DNA of 64,000 bases, taken from positions 11,620,101 to 11,684,100 of the forward strand of contig OZ007505.1 in assembly GCA_963931865.1 (NCBI GenBank), given 5' to 3'. The stretch is from Axinella damicornis. Its lineage: Eukaryota; Porifera; Demospongiae; Axinellida; Axinellidae. The notes under the pieces are model-generated. The model saw nothing but the letters and a program-made list of their open reading frames with translations. It was not told where the DNA came from and made no database searches. Every line of letters begins with the position of its first letter. Within the stretch, counting starts at the first letter, position 1. Positions 21,971 through 34,123 of the stretch are shown here, piece by piece. The position numbers and the translations under genes are program-made.

Positions 21971-22445
21971 TTAACCCTTTCCTGGATGTAGCCGGATATA
22001 TCCGGCATGAGCACATGCGCGTCTTTACAAAAATCCGTAAAATACACTTTGGACCCTAGCGTCGCGAAGAACGTTCTGAGCATGCTCAGAACGTTACTCT
22101 AGCACGTGGTATTTTCTAGAACATTCTACGGCATCGGTTACTAAGGGCAAATGCGCAAAAATGCACTTAGTGTCAAAAATTTCAAGATGGCCAACGTGTA
22201 TACTGTAAGCGGTGTTCTTGAACTACTGGATGACTTCGATTTCAACCTGGACGATGGATTAGACAGCGATTTCGGACGAAGAGGAGTCCATATTTACCTT
22301 CCTAGACGGTTTTGAGGACGGTGCAGCGCGGTGATCACGACAGTGTAGACCGATGGAGACGAAGACGCAATGGGACACTCGCGGCGTCAGAGACGATCAA
22401 GAAATGGATACTCTCCTCCCCCTAGTCCGGTTCAGGGTGACCTGG
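21971..22445 (+). mobile_element. 5' end of a piggyBac-like transposon, degenerate coding start
   Basis: The element begins TTAA-CCCTTTCCTGG; a TTAA target followed by CCCTTT is the classic piggyBac terminus. In copy 2 the same place reads ...ggttaa-gtcacg (55977-55980), i.e. the TTAA without the element. Inside, an ATG at about 22188 opens MANVYTVSGVLELLDDFDF and then, after a frameshift, SDEEESIFTFLDGFEDGAA, an acidic N-terminus as in piggyBac transposases. A following segment ends at a GTAAGT donor near 22458. No DDD catalytic domain and no right end were found, so this is a truncated copy. Confidence 0.6.
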
Positions 22446-22814
22446 ACACTGCCTCGAGTAAGTCTACACTTAGTAGAACCTAGATATACAGTTTAGTAAT
22501 CTGCCAATGTGTAGGAAAGAATAGGTATTATTCCTATAGTGTGAATGTATTCTGTAGGCGTGGCATGGAGACACAGAGCAGTCCTGCCCCCTTCTCAAGG
22601 CTTGCCAGCTCTTTCCGTGTCTGTAGAAGGTCTGCATGGAGTAGTCCAGTCCCTTGCAGTCCAACTCAGCCCCTTCTCCTCGTGGATGAACCAGCTCCTC
22701 CCCATAGTACGTAACAGGTCACCCTGTCTGTCCCTGGACGAGGACGGAACAACGAAAGAGACGAGGCCAGGACAAAGACGGAACGAGGACATGGTATGGT
22801 GAATGGCAGGGGAT

Positions 22815-22848
<34 letters not shown>

Positions 22849-24000
22849 AGAGAGAGAGAGATACAGTGGAGGGATGGGTATATATACCGTGGAGGGAGGG
22901 TTACAGTAAAGTGAGTGAGAGACGGAGAGCGAGGGAGGAGGGGAGAGCAAGTTCAAGTACAGTTCACAGCCCGCCTACACATAGCCATTACATTCTACAA
23001 GGAATTACTAGGAGAAGAGTCTCAGAGTCTTTCTCTTCAAACTAGCAAAGCTAGGTCCTCCTGTTGATAGCAGTATGTTGTGTGGACCTTTGCAAGTCCT
23101 TTTTACGACAAGGAAATGGGACAGATAGGTGTACGTAACGTAAGAGACATTGATGTCACTGCTGACGGAATGGAGTGTTTGGAGGTACTCTCTCATGCAC
23201 ACACAAACATGCAGGTTGGGGACAATCCAGTGATGAAATATGAACCAGCACTGTGGGCTACGACCCTTTACTCCGAAGATTCTGAGTTCTATTCCTTGGA
23301 TTTGAGGGCGTGTACAGTCGTCTTTGAAAACCTCGTTCTTAGGCTTGTCTTTGTGATGGTCCTGTCTGCTCTCTTGGACTCCTGGAGTCATACGAGGGGT
23401 TCTGGAGGGTAGCATAACACTGCACAAGTGCTGTATTCTTGAAAATGCTTGTATGGTGTGCTGTTGTTAATAACCATCCAATTACATGCACATTTGTATT
23501 GCAAGGTCAAAGCCAAAGTTCCTGTGTGAACCTACCCCTTGAAAGGTGATTGTGCACTGGGAACTTCAATTAACTGGTGGGAATTACATGTAGTGTGGTG
23601 GGGGAAATACATGTAATTAGTGGTGTAGGTATACAAGGGAGGTCAGCTAAGTGACTGGCTTGGACATCAGGTTGGTTGACTGCACTGTGTATCAGCCATT
23701 GACCGTGTGCACATCTGCCTTTTGACTCAATAAGTGAATCCACTTCTATTAATTATTCTATCGGAGTAGCATTAACAGGTATGATATTGTCGGGAGCACT
23801 CCTAACAGAGGAGAGATATCTACAATGCTGATAAGCTGTTCCTACAAATTCAGATGACAGCAATCAGAAGCTAGCCAGGAAAGTGCCAGGCCCTAAACAG
23901 CTGAGTGCCATCCATCTGAGAACGATGATCAACTAGTGGGAATTAGTTGGTGAGGGACATAGTTGGTGGGGGTATAGATACACAAGGGGAGATGTGGAGG
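22446..24000. other. Mixed interval, no supported gene
   Basis: A poly-G run lies at 22817-22847, followed by gag-rich sequence to 22950. A 110-codon frame at 23080-23412 has no known domain. The part from 23472 belongs to the duplication (partner from 57189). Some of 22460-22800 may be further degraded exons of the piggyBac-like element: an acceptor-like ttctgtag occurs at 22551-22558. Confidence 0.4.
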
Positions 24001-24228
24001 TCAGCAACCCCCAACCTCCACTTGTGGGCAGGACCAGAGGATTAAAGGTACACACAATGTACCATGCTCAACCTCGATGTCACGCTGTTTGTATGCTCTC
24101 CTCTTCTCGCGTTCGTGTCTTCTGTAGCAAGCATCGGTGGAGGATGTACAATTTGATGGTGTATAGGAGTTGAAGATTCCGATGTCAAGGTTGTTTGCTA
24201 TTGTCCCCAAAAAATACCGATGTACCAT
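24001..24228 (-). pseudogene. Reverse transcriptase tail fragment (copy 2 at 57718-57945)
   Basis: The minus strand reads LDIGIFNSYTPSNCTSST, then ACYRRHEREKRRAYKQR and EVEHGT, matching the fragment at 8232-8757; after that the frame is lost. It is a shorter, independently decayed copy of the same retroelement family. Confidence 0.6.
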
Positions 24229-27200
24229 GATGAGATACCAATGTCAATGATTATTTAACCCCTTGTTGAACCATGCTACAGTATGTGGGGAACCTAATCC
24301 TTCTGGATCAGCAAGAGGTGTGTGTGCATTAATTGGAACGTACCTCAAGTACGTACATGTACTGTATACGTATATATATCAGGTTTTATGCCAGGTCACA
24401 GCTCTGACTACGACACTTTTGGTAGTGTCATCCCTTTGCACTTGTAGACCCTGTGCATGGGAGGGTTCACAACCATCTATAGCCACTGACCTCTCCACCT
24501 GGCCTGCGAAGTGCGTGTGTGCTTGAATGGCCCGGTGGAAAGGGGTGCAAGTGGGTGTATCTTCCATCGATGCCATATAGTCACAGCTAAGACCTTGGTC
24601 AAGAAGTTTTGATGGTCAATTTTGCTGCTACGTAAACCACTTGACTGCATCGCGAAAAGGCTGTTGACCATTTCACTGTGCTGTACATGTACATGTATAT
24701 ACACAAGTATGTCGGATGACTACATGCCCTTTGACCCTAGGATATATAGAAGAAATATAGCCCTTCCTTAGTGTATGGGGCCAAGATGCCAGGTCTCGGC
24801 TGGTACTGTGGCATTAGGGAGTGACATCCCCTTGCAGTGCCTGTCCAGGGAATGGTGTACAAATGCATAATATAATTATTGGCACAAACAGTGTAGAAAT
24901 TAGGCCTGAGGGATCCTTTTTGTGAATAGTGATGACCATTGTAAAGCTATATAGTGCTGTATTCCTCTGTTGTGAGTTGTGCTGAACAGACTTGTTGGGA
25001 CGCATGCAAGGTTACTCCTATTTGTGCATGCTAGTAAGTTAACGTTAACCCTTTCACCAGTAAGAGTTCCCAGGCTGTTGAGAGATATCAGCATTACTGC
25101 TACTACATGTACAACTGCTGGAACCACATTGCACTAATCAAAAACACATGTTTTGTGTCAAGTTACCCTTTTGGCCCCATACCTCATATATATGTCATGA
25201 GACTTTCAGCTTCATGATGTCAATGTCCTTTGGAGATAGATAGGTTCAAATATGATCAGAATAGGTAGGACAGGAGGAGGATGGTGGGTGCACCCAAAGG
25301 ACAGAAATAACCGTCCCAGTACCAACCCAGTCTTTCTTCCTTCAGCCTAGCTTAGACACGGCGTTGCTCTTTTTTGTACAACGGACATAGATTCAATCCA
25401 TCTCACGTTGTAGGGCAACTATTTCCAGTGTTCAAGGGCGTCTTTCAAGTTGGCTTTTCCCAGGAGGCGTAAACCACGCTTGTGTCCTCTCATGACAATA
25501 TATTTTGGCCAGGCTCTTCCATATTGCAAACATAGTTCTGTACTAGCCTTGTTCCCAGCAGGTGACAGAAAGTTGCCCGATTCTTGGTGATGTGAGCAAC
25601 GTTTCTTTGTCACATGGAGCGGGGCCATGCACGGTCGGATTTGAGACCTCGAACCAGAGGACAGAACGTGAATGCCATAGGCGATCAAGCAGACTCACAG
25701 CCTGTTTTCGGCTGTCTCAATTGACTTTGTGGCCATCTCAAGCTTTTGTCAACCTTGCTGTGTAGTAGTCTATATGCACTGATGCATCAGAAACTCAACT
25801 TCATGCATGATCTAAAAATGACACCATTTGGTCCCACCCACGAGACAAGAAATGGCACTGAACACCAGACCTGCTTTCTGCTTTGCAGGGAGGGTCTGGG
25901 AACGAGACTAACATGTACTGGTCCTGGCTACCAGATTATGAGAATAATTGGAGCGAGCCTGAGCGAGCCCCACATAGACGACTATGCTGTGAATTTTCCA
26001 TATATTCTATGTATCGTACGTCGTGCCATAAATCACTTCCGGGTTGTATTTTGTTCTTGCGTCATGCGTTATTTCCAAACTGAGTTCACATCCTGCTCGT
26101 GCGTTGATATCACGTCGCGGAGACTGTCTGACTGAGACGACGCAAGCTATGAACAGTCTACCTCAACAAGGCCTTGCAATGATGGAGACTATAGTGGGGC
26201 GGTGAGTGGCTAAAGCATTTCATGAAGACGGGGAGAGTGCTTCAAGCCATCGCATGTCCTGCATGCAGTCATGTGCCTGTTAGACGCTTCAGCTATCGCC
26301 AGAGGATGGGAAGTCGACTGGCCTGCACACGGTAACACTAAACTGACTGTGACCAGTCATGACAGATCTGGCATCAGCAGAGAACGAGGAAGTCATCCTC
26401 GGTGGCAACAACAGAGACAGAGACCGCTCCTGGACCTACCTGCCAGACTGCTTCAACGTTGTGAAGTGCACGAGTATATCTGTGTCCTTAAGTTGTGCTA
26501 TGCTCTCCATCAGACTCACATTCTGATGACATGCACATGCAACCGCTCCATGCACATTTCAGCACATGCCGCACTGCTCCATGCACATTCAGCACATGCA
26601 AATGCTCCATGCGCATTCAGCACCTGCATGTACTCGCTCAGGCTCGCCCCACAATGTCCTGCATTCCCCTAGTTATGTAATACCAATGGGTAGGAAAGAG
26701 GGGAAGGGCAATGCACCACACTCCTGGTCCGGGATTGCCATCAAGTGTCCTACTGATCTGGAGCCTTAAGGATAGGTAGGATAATGACACAAACACTGAT
26801 GCATCCCCCAGGATATGGGATGGCAATCCTGGACAACCCTGACAATGTAATGGGTGTTTCCCATGAAGATAACATCTGCAGTTATCATCACTGTTGCCAC
26901 AGTCCAAAGTCCAAAGACTATGTCCATACATGGTCATCACTGTCATGCCTACTCCCACTGCTGCTGTGCCCGTGCACCCTCTGCTTCTGTGTTGAGACGG
27001 CCATTCCCACCTCCAGTCTTTGGTCGCTTGCAGTATGCAATATGGAGGGGGAAGGCCTGGGATATCTGTCATTGTGTGCGGTGACGTCAGGCAGACAGAT
27101 GGTGTGCAAGCTTGGGGCAGTTTGAATGACTTGGTTTTGAGATTTGCACTACAATTACAGTGGAGTCAAGTGGGTGTGAAATTTCTTGAAAGCTAATGAA

Positions 27201-27282
27201 AAGCCATGCAAGTCTCATGCTTGAATGAGTTCCTCATGGAGTGGTCTTATAATTCATTTCCTGCATCTTTGCATGAAGTACA
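24229..27282. other. Duplicated interval of unassigned sequence
   Basis: No gene recognised. Repetitive words appear at 24820-24870, related to the flanks of the MITE at 15419 (catccccttgcagt... tacaaatgcata). A GTCTGGGAACGAGACTA motif lies at 25892-25908. Three units of about 30 bp (ctccatgcacattcagcacatg) lie at 26545-26635. A frame at 26271-26672 (133 codons) is preserved in copy 2 but without a family match I know. Confidence 0.4.
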
Positions 27283-27600
27283 TAGCCTCGTTCCCAGGCC
27301 CACACGCCTGGTAACACTTGGCAAATTCCCATATGTGCTGAGCTCATTTCGGGTAGGCAAATCATGTTCGTCCATTGCCAATTATTGCATAGTAATTACA
27401 TTTTATACCCTTGAAACATGTAGCCGTTTGATAAAACCCTTCAAACTCACCTCTGGTCGCTCCTTGGCAAGGCGTTTCTACTTTGCCATCACTAACAGCT
27501 ACCTTCCGCGTGATTTCGAATGCAGCAAAGTAAGGAATGTAATTGCTTATGCAGTTATGCTGACTGTGCACATACAGGAATGTTGGTTTCAAAGTTTGTT
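27283..27600 (+). mobile_element. One-ended relative of the 407-bp MITE (copy 2 at 60997-61314)
   Basis: It starts TAGCCTCGTTCCCAGGCC and then follows the complement of the 20444-20850 element: cacttggcaaattccc, gtagccgtttgataaaacc, tggtcgctccttggcaagg, cgtgatttcgaatgca. The right terminus is missing. ORFs on it (for example 27206-27622) are not genes. Confidence 0.7.
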
Positions 27601-28449
27601 GAATTTGTATCCTCCAAACTGAACACCAGACCGTACACCCACTCATTAATGAATATTCGTTCAAGATGCTCAGGCATTACTAACTCCCCCTAGCGGAAAA
27701 ATTATTTGAACACTGGCTATCAAGGGGAGAGGACTGATTTCTGGGCACATTTACGCTTAAGACAAGTGAAATAGCCCACCAAACCGAGAGACAGGCAAGC
27801 TGTGTTCACCCATCAGGTGCACCCATCCACCTACCTCTCCCGGTCTGACCCTTCTGCTCACATTGACTTTGCTGGATGTGAAATCATGAAGCACAACACA
27901 TAATTATTTGCATTACCATTACTGGTTGGTAAAGGCAGAAGGCTGGTTTTCAGAGTGATTCGTGTAGATATAGTGTAGATCATTGTTACTCGCAATGTTA
28001 TCGTGGGTCATCTTGGGGAAGTTTACTTGCTTGCAGTAATCACATTGCTGTGACTCATATAGCCTGTTGTGAAGCTGTTGCTAATAGATCATACAGTAAC
28101 ACTACCTGCTAGTATAGTGCCATACTTGTGGAACCACCAAGTGGTAAGAGCTTTCTGCCATCTCAAAAAAGAGAAAAGAAATTCGTGGATATGATTTGCA
28201 CACCGGATCCGATATGAGAATTCGTTTGCAATTATGCTTTGAACAACCAGTCCAGGCTGTTTGCAGGGAGAGAGCCAGGTCTCAAGTGAGCTTCAGGAGA
28301 CGATTTGCAAAAATCAATCGGCATATTGCGCCCCTCCTACCTGGCACGTTTTTTACCACAATATTATTGCTCAGCCCTAGTTGAAGTCACTACATGATGC
28401 ATTTGTGAACTACTTTCTGTGGGAATCAGGGGATTGGGCGAGAGTGTGG

Positions 28450-28697
28450 CAAGGGGTGGTCACTCCAGTACGCACCGTACTTTGAGCTGCGACCCTGGAC
28501 CATCCGAAAACTGCCTGTGACCGTGTGACCACGCTGCTAAACTGCCAGTGACCCTGTGACCATCGACAAAAACCCACCGTGACTGTGTGTTAGTTTATGG
28601 AATAATACGGTAAGCCACACCTACATCCACTGTATACGGGATCATGATCGCCTGTCGCAGCTCTAAGTATGGTGCTGATTGGCGTGAACAACCCTTG
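28450..28697. mobile_element. MITE with CAAGGGGTGGTC ends (copy 2 at 62166-62413)
   Basis: The ends CAAGGGGTGGTCACTCC and GAACAACCCTTG are inverted repeats with mismatches; caccgtac and gtatggtg pair further in. Its interior is a close relative of 39852-40105: gtgaccgtgtgaccac, gctgctaaactgcc, and taatacggtaagccacacctacatccac, partly in the opposite direction. About 248 bp, no ORF. Confidence 0.75.
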
Positions 28698-29878
28698 GGT
28701 GGAAGGGGCTTGGCCAACCTTTTAACTATCGAGGGCCTCAAAATAGAGCTTTTGGGCATGGGAGCTGTTTGGTTTCACTGAAACTTGTGTTGACTTTTGA
28801 TGTTATTTGCCCTCAACTTGTTTTGAGATTTGCACTAGTACGGACTCAAGTGGGTGTGAAAATTCTTGGAAGCTAATGTAAAGCCGTGCAAGTCTCGTGA
28901 ATGTGTTTCCCAATTTCCTGTGGTCTCATAATTCATTTCTTGCACTTCGCGCGAAGTACGCGGTCTCTGTTAATATTACATTTATTTCGCGGTAAAGTCC
29001 GCGCTGGCACGCGGTACCTAATTGGCCAGCGCAGCATGCATGGCGCCGGCGCCAGTGAAGTCACGCGGCTTGTGCAAGTTATTACCACCATGCGGATAGA
29101 GCTTTGTGAAGGCCTAACTACTATGTATCTCATTGAGCAATGCCAATTTGGTAGCAGTATTTTCATAGAAAATAGTAGTTTTGGACTAAGTTTTGGTAAG
29201 GTACATTTTTGTGAATTTGAGGATAACAGGAGTCTGTTTGTGTGATATTACACTGCTGGTAGGGGATAAATATGCCGTGTAATGAATGTCTATTCCGAGT
29301 TGAGGTGGTGGCTGAGAGCGGCAGCTGAAGCGTTAACAGGGAATTATATGGAAAAGTGCCCGCTCAAATCATATCAAAGGACATTATTAAACTTCTACAT
29401 ACTCAAATGGTGTGTGTGTGGCCTGCTGTTCAGTCGTATTCCCACTCTGGGAATCGTGAAGCACACAGTAATGATTAGTATCATACCCAGGCCTTCTCGC
29501 TTCTACGTAGCTCGATAGACTACTCCAGGGTGTAATGAAGGTGGTATTTCTATAGCCTTGTTCCCTGGCCATTCCCACCACCAGCATTTGCAAACTACAA
29601 CAACAACTACTCCCACTTCAAGCAAGTGTGAGTCCAGCATGCAATGCACTTGGTCCCGGACATTATCATGCTGAGCACAGGATAGGATGCTTATTGAAAA
29701 CCCACAAGATGTAGTTTGTTGCGCTATTCAAGGCAGTAGTTTACTGATCCTTCTTGCAGGCACAACTTAAGGTTATGCCCCCAGTTTGCCTAAACTTAAG
29801 ACATAGTATACAAGCAATGAACTTTCACATCAGACCAACTGGTGCCATCATTGCCATGTTACCACAGTCATTTACTTT

Positions 29879-30290
29879 TGTTTCGGGTGGCAACTGCACT
29901 ACTGGTAGTGCAAACAGCTCGTCCCAATTAACGCATGTCATATGACGACCATTCATGCTCAGTCAATAACGAGTCAGCTAGCAATCAATGGCGAGACCAA
30001 CAGCGCTCACATCGTGAGTTTCAGAACATAATCATCGGTGAACGACAGTGATCACAACTGTGTGGTTAATTCGGACCTTTTGTGGGTCTTTGATTAGAGC
30101 TGTAGCTATATCTAATGTGAACGGCAAGTTGGTGAGAGCGCTCGGCAGCTGACGGGAAGACAAAAGCGCTTGTATCTCCACCACCAAGGTGAGTTCAGTA
30201 CTAAAATTGGTCAGTACGTGGTAGCGATCGCGATCATCAGATGGTATAGTCAGAACTGTTGTAGAACCGTTCGAAAATAGCCTCCACACT
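29879..30290 (+). mobile_element. CACTCCTGGTAG-family element, partial (copy 2 from 63595 to the window end)
   Basis: It begins ggtggcaactgcactactggtag and carries the family interior: caattaacgcatgtcatatgac, gctagcaatcaatggcgag, gacaaaagcgcttgtatctcc and caccaccaaggtgag. The far inverted end is not seen. Copy 2 is cut by the end of the window at 64000. Confidence 0.55.
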
Positions 30291-30724
30291 CCTGGCAGCC
30301 GGTGCATTCTGGCTGGGCAAGCTCACCCTTCAGAATTGTACTCCGGGATTGCTTTCACCCGATCAGACTCTGATTGCATCCACCAGTACGCTCCAAGGTT
30401 GCCGGTCGGGCATAGGTGCGACAAGCTCTAGCTCTACGTACGGATCGTCTCAATTAGTGGACACGTGGCTGTCTCATTCCCAGCAGATCCGGAAGGAAAA
30501 AAAGATCCACCCACACAAGGAGGCCAAAAGTGGTCGCCCGAAAAGACAAAAGCGCTCATAACTCCACCACAAAGTTGAGTTACAGCACAAATATTATACG
30601 TTTGGGGCAGTCAGAAATTACAATGACAATGGTGTAGTCAGAATCTCCCCATGTCCTCCACTGTGCTCAGAAGTTATATATTTATTGGAAAGTTTTTTAT
30701 TTCCCAACCAGTGACGAGGGGCAA

Positions 30725-31245
30725 CCGCACTCCTGGTAGCCGTTGCAACTCCGCGGTTGCCTCACCGTACTAATTACTGCAATTCACTCCAATTGACGCA
30801 CATGCCACGTGGCAACCACGCTCAGTTGAACGCTAGCAATGGCGACCAAAGGCAAGACACGAAATTATAACAGCACTTACAACCTTGCCAGCACGGTGAA
30901 TTTTGGTATGTACTAAACCGTTAGTGAACAACAGCGATTACGGCTGTGTGGTCGGAATCTTGTGGGACCTTCGTATGACTGTACTGACAACCAATGTCGA
31001 AGAGAACGATCGAGCAATGGCGGCCGACGGAACGACAAAAGCGCTTGTATCTTCATCACCAAGGTGAGTTTCACCACAATCATTGTGTGTTTGTGTCACT
31101 GCATGATAGCGATCAAGATGATGTAGTTAGAATCTCTGTAGACCTTTCCTGCATGCTGTGAGGTTTGATTATTAAATTATTTATGTGGATTGATTAATTA
31201 ATTAATTACGCGGCACAATTTTTCCCCTACCAGGAGTGTAATAAA
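30725..31245 (+). mobile_element. CACTCCTGGTAG-family element with both ends
   Basis: The left end GGGGCAACCGCACTCCTGG and the right end cccctaccaggagtg form the inverted termini. The interior matches 14813-15345 in inverse orientation, including caacagcgattacgg and gacaaaagcgcttgtatc. About 520 bp without coding capacity. Confidence 0.6.
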
Positions 31246-32640
31246 GATCAACCATTTTGTACTTTCTATGATGGAAACTCTACCCTTTGGTCATGTGACA
31301 GAACTTGCTCCCTGTTGTTAGTAACACAGTGTACTTGTGACTCAACCAGCAATTTAAGATCTTGTACTTCCTGACCAGTGGGTAAATACAGCCCTCTTGT
31401 TGTTATACTATGAGCAAAAGTATGGGGGAGGATGCCACTGGCTTGCTTGGCTCGACTACGAGGTCGGTAGTGCATAGCTGTTGACTTGTAACGCACACCA
31501 CTACTAAGTACTCGCTGAGCGAGTGAAGTTACTTGTAAATAGTACGCATGATTGTATAGTGTTGTACACCTTGAGGAAGACCTACCCAGGTGGAAAACGT
31601 AGTGCGATTAAAATGATTGCATCTCAGTCACGAACTTTGGCAGATTCTGACTACTCTCTCGATCGTGCTCTCCTATGTCCTCAGGCGGCAAGGCGCTCCT
31701 GAATTGAGCTAGAACAGCGACCTGCGACTGAACGATGGGATGTTTTCGTGTGGCTATCGTCGCACCAACTGGGTGGAGTCAGTATGCTACCATACTCTTC
31801 CGTTTGTTTTGAATAAAGGATGTCCGGTAAGTCTGTAGCTGGTGGCAGTGCAATTGTGGTTGTATTGCCCCTCATCTCGCGGATCGAGGACCAGTGTAGC
31901 AAAATAGGTAGCGTCACACCCTCGACCATGTGACTACGAAGACGTCATTTGCACCCTCCCCCTTATGAATACGCAATTTGGTTGTAGATAATTAAGCACG
32001 TATGCAAACAGTGGAAACCAGGCCCTTTTCTCCTCGCCGTCTCGGGCCTGGGAACGAGGGTAAGGTGTACAACACTATACAATCATGCCTACTATTTACA
32101 AGTAGCTTTACTCACTCAGCTGCTTCCTCCTCATTTGCCTTGCCCCCCCCCCCCCCATTGTGTCCCCTTCAACTCCGATTGCGTGTGTTTCAGCTGTTGC
32201 TCCCTGATTGTGTCCGCTTGAGCTGCGCTCCCCATTTACGTCCGTTTCAGCGACCCAGCCGAGTTCTAGAAGGTTACAGCCACCGCGCGAGCATTCACAT
32301 GGTTCAAAGTTGTAGTTAGTAGAAGGTCGCGCGTCACTCTAGTCTAGTCCAACCCCCAGAAGATCTCACATCACGCACACGCACACACAAACACACACAA
32401 GCCCACACAAATACACACCAACCCACCCAATCACATGTTAATGTCATTGCGTGGTACAACAGAACATGATAATGTGTGTTACAATGTGTTGCAATTTGGG
32501 CACATCAGCTACACTGTGTCACAATAATGCGTGGTCAGTAGTCTGATGTGATAATTGGGTACAGCAGTATAAAAATATTTGAGGTTCTAATTAGTACATG
32601 CCACTATTGTCTAGTCCGACCCCCAGAACATCCCACATCT
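31246..32640. other. Interval with parts of a CA-rich repeat family, no gene
   Basis: Segment 31560-31650 (ttgaggaagacctacccagg) is the inverse of 34683-34760, and 31400-31470 resembles 34575-34660. From about 32095 a family with tgattgtgtccgcttgagctg wording and a CA-rich end begins; relatives are at 34740-35160 and 44789-45302. A minus-strand frame at 31681-31929 has no recognised domain. Confidence 0.45.
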
Positions 32641-32642
32641 GT

Positions 32643-32660
32643 TACACACCCACACACACG

Positions 32661-32691
<31 letters not shown>

Positions 32692-32705
32692 ACACACACA
32701 CATAC

Positions 32706-32740
<35 letters not shown>

Positions 32741-32792
32741 CACACACACAAGCACACACACACACAAACACGCAAACACACACACAAACACA
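32643..32792 (+). repeat. (CA)n microsatellite, imperfect
   Basis: About 150 bp of CACACA with occasional acg, ata and aaca interruptions. It produces spurious ORFs rich in His-Thr or Cys-Val. It is the CA-rich end of the repeat family described at 32095. Confidence 0.97.
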
Positions 32793-33779
32793 ATTATGGT
32801 TAAAATGTTAATGTATCAATAGTCATACATGGTACAACAGAACATGGTGATGTGTGTTGCAAAAACAACAATCTGGACACATGGATTACATTGGGTTTCA
32901 ATAATGTGTGGTCAGGAGTCTGGCTTGATAACTGGGTACAGCAGCATAAAAATCGGTGCAGTGTGCTGTTCATGTTTGAACAAACGATGGAGCGTCGATG
33001 TTCTGAGCCTGTGTGGATGTTTCAAGCTTCCAGATTGAGTCCTCTTGGAGAGAGGACTCAATCCAATAGCTTTAATTCTCTCATCTTCCTGATGCTTGGG
33101 TCCCAGCTTTTCATCTTCTCTATGGCCATGACATGACAAGCTAGTCTGTCACATTCGTGTAAAAGCACCAGCTGAAGTGGAATTAAGAGCCCGCTCAAAG
33201 CACTTTTTGTATACCATTGTCAAACTACATACTCAAATGGTGTGTGTGTGGCCTGCTGTTCTGTCGTATTCCCACTCTGGGAATCGTGAAGTACACAGTA
33301 ATGATTAGTATTGTACCCAGGCCTTCTCGCTTCTACGTATCTACTCCAGGGTGTAATGAAGGTGCTATTTCTATAGCCTTATTCCCAGGCCATTCCCACC
33401 GCCAGCAATTGATTGCTTCCAGTACATACTTCGCCATACGTATTTTGTACTGGAAGTAATGAAATGCAGGTCACTAGGAGAAAAATAATAGTAGATTTTC
33501 AATTTTTGTGTCCTTTTGTGCATGCTCTTGAGTTCTAGCAATGGTCTTCTCTACTGAAGGTTTGGCAGCCCACTAGGCCAACTCGGCAAGGTGGAGGGAA
33601 CACTGCCAGACTACAACAATGACTTCTCCCACTTCAAGCCAGTGTGAGTCCAGCATGCAATGCACTGGGTCCCGGACATTATCATACTGAGCACAAATAC
33701 ATGTAATTGAAACCCACAAGATGTAATTTATCTCAGTATTCAAGGCAGTAGTGTACTGATCCTTCTAGCGGGCACAACT

Positions 33780-33926
33780 CAGATTCTACCACAGTGTGTG
33801 GGCGTTCCTTTGATGTACCGCGGAGGATAAATTGGTTATCCTCCACTATGACATCATAGCGGAGGATAACCGATTTATCCTCCGTGGTACATCAAAGGAT
33901 CGCCACGCTGTGCTGAGAATCAGAGA
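33780..33926. repeat. 147-bp hairpin with about 65-bp arms
   Basis: TCCTTTGATGTACC[G]CGGAGG followed by ataaattggttatcctcc is mirrored by ggaggataaccgatttatcc and tccgtggtacatcaaagga. The loop is actatgacatcatag. Pairing extends outward, more weakly, to gattct/agaatc. No coding capacity. Confidence 0.85.
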
Positions 33927-33993
33927 GTTGTAGCTGTCTAGCAACCGGATCCAGCTACTAACTTGACTTGCAGGTTATGTCTGTGGTAGATGC

Positions 33994-34123
33994 CGGATCT
34001 ACTACGTCGACTCGGATGTTATGCGGTTTATCCTCCTTGGGAAAGTTTAGCCTCGGCTTCGCCTCGGCCAAACTTTCCTGCGGAAGAGAAATCGCATAAC
34101 CTCCGCGTCGACGTAGTAGATCC
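33994..34123. repeat. 130-bp hairpin with about 60-bp arms
   Basis: GGATCTACTACGTCGAC is mirrored by gtcgacgtagtagatcc, and ttatgcggttt with aaatcgcataa, tgggaaagttt with aaactttcc. The tight centre is cctcggcttcgcctcgg. It is placed 67 bp after the first hairpin, inside the third copy of 29355-29890. Confidence 0.85.

Larger units (their letters stand above)
14073..30290. repeat. Segmental duplication, copy 1
   Basis: Almost the whole stretch recurs in the same orientation in copy 2: 14073-16822 with 41781-44788, 16823-19557 with 45303-48001, 19550-20489 with 54872-55808, 21806-21974 with 55808-55980, and 23472-30284 with 57189-64000. Differences seen are rare single bases, small indels and a few large events. 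Within copy 1, 20490-21805 and 21975-23471 have no partner in copy 2. No intact gene is recognised in it; it is built of small repeat families. Either an intrachromosomal duplication or two alleles laid end to end by the assembler would look like this. Confidence 0.93.

Noticed and set aside
26271..26672. 133-codon ORF present in both copies
   Set aside because: Part of it runs through a 30-bp tandem repeat, and overlapping frames are equally open; no family recognised.
31681..31929. 82-codon minus-strand ORF starting in a G+C-richer segment
   Set aside because: No domain, no clear splice donor, no second copy in the window to support coding.
32548..32822. His-Thr-rich and Cys-Val-rich ORFs
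   Set aside because: Translations of the (CA)n microsatellite.
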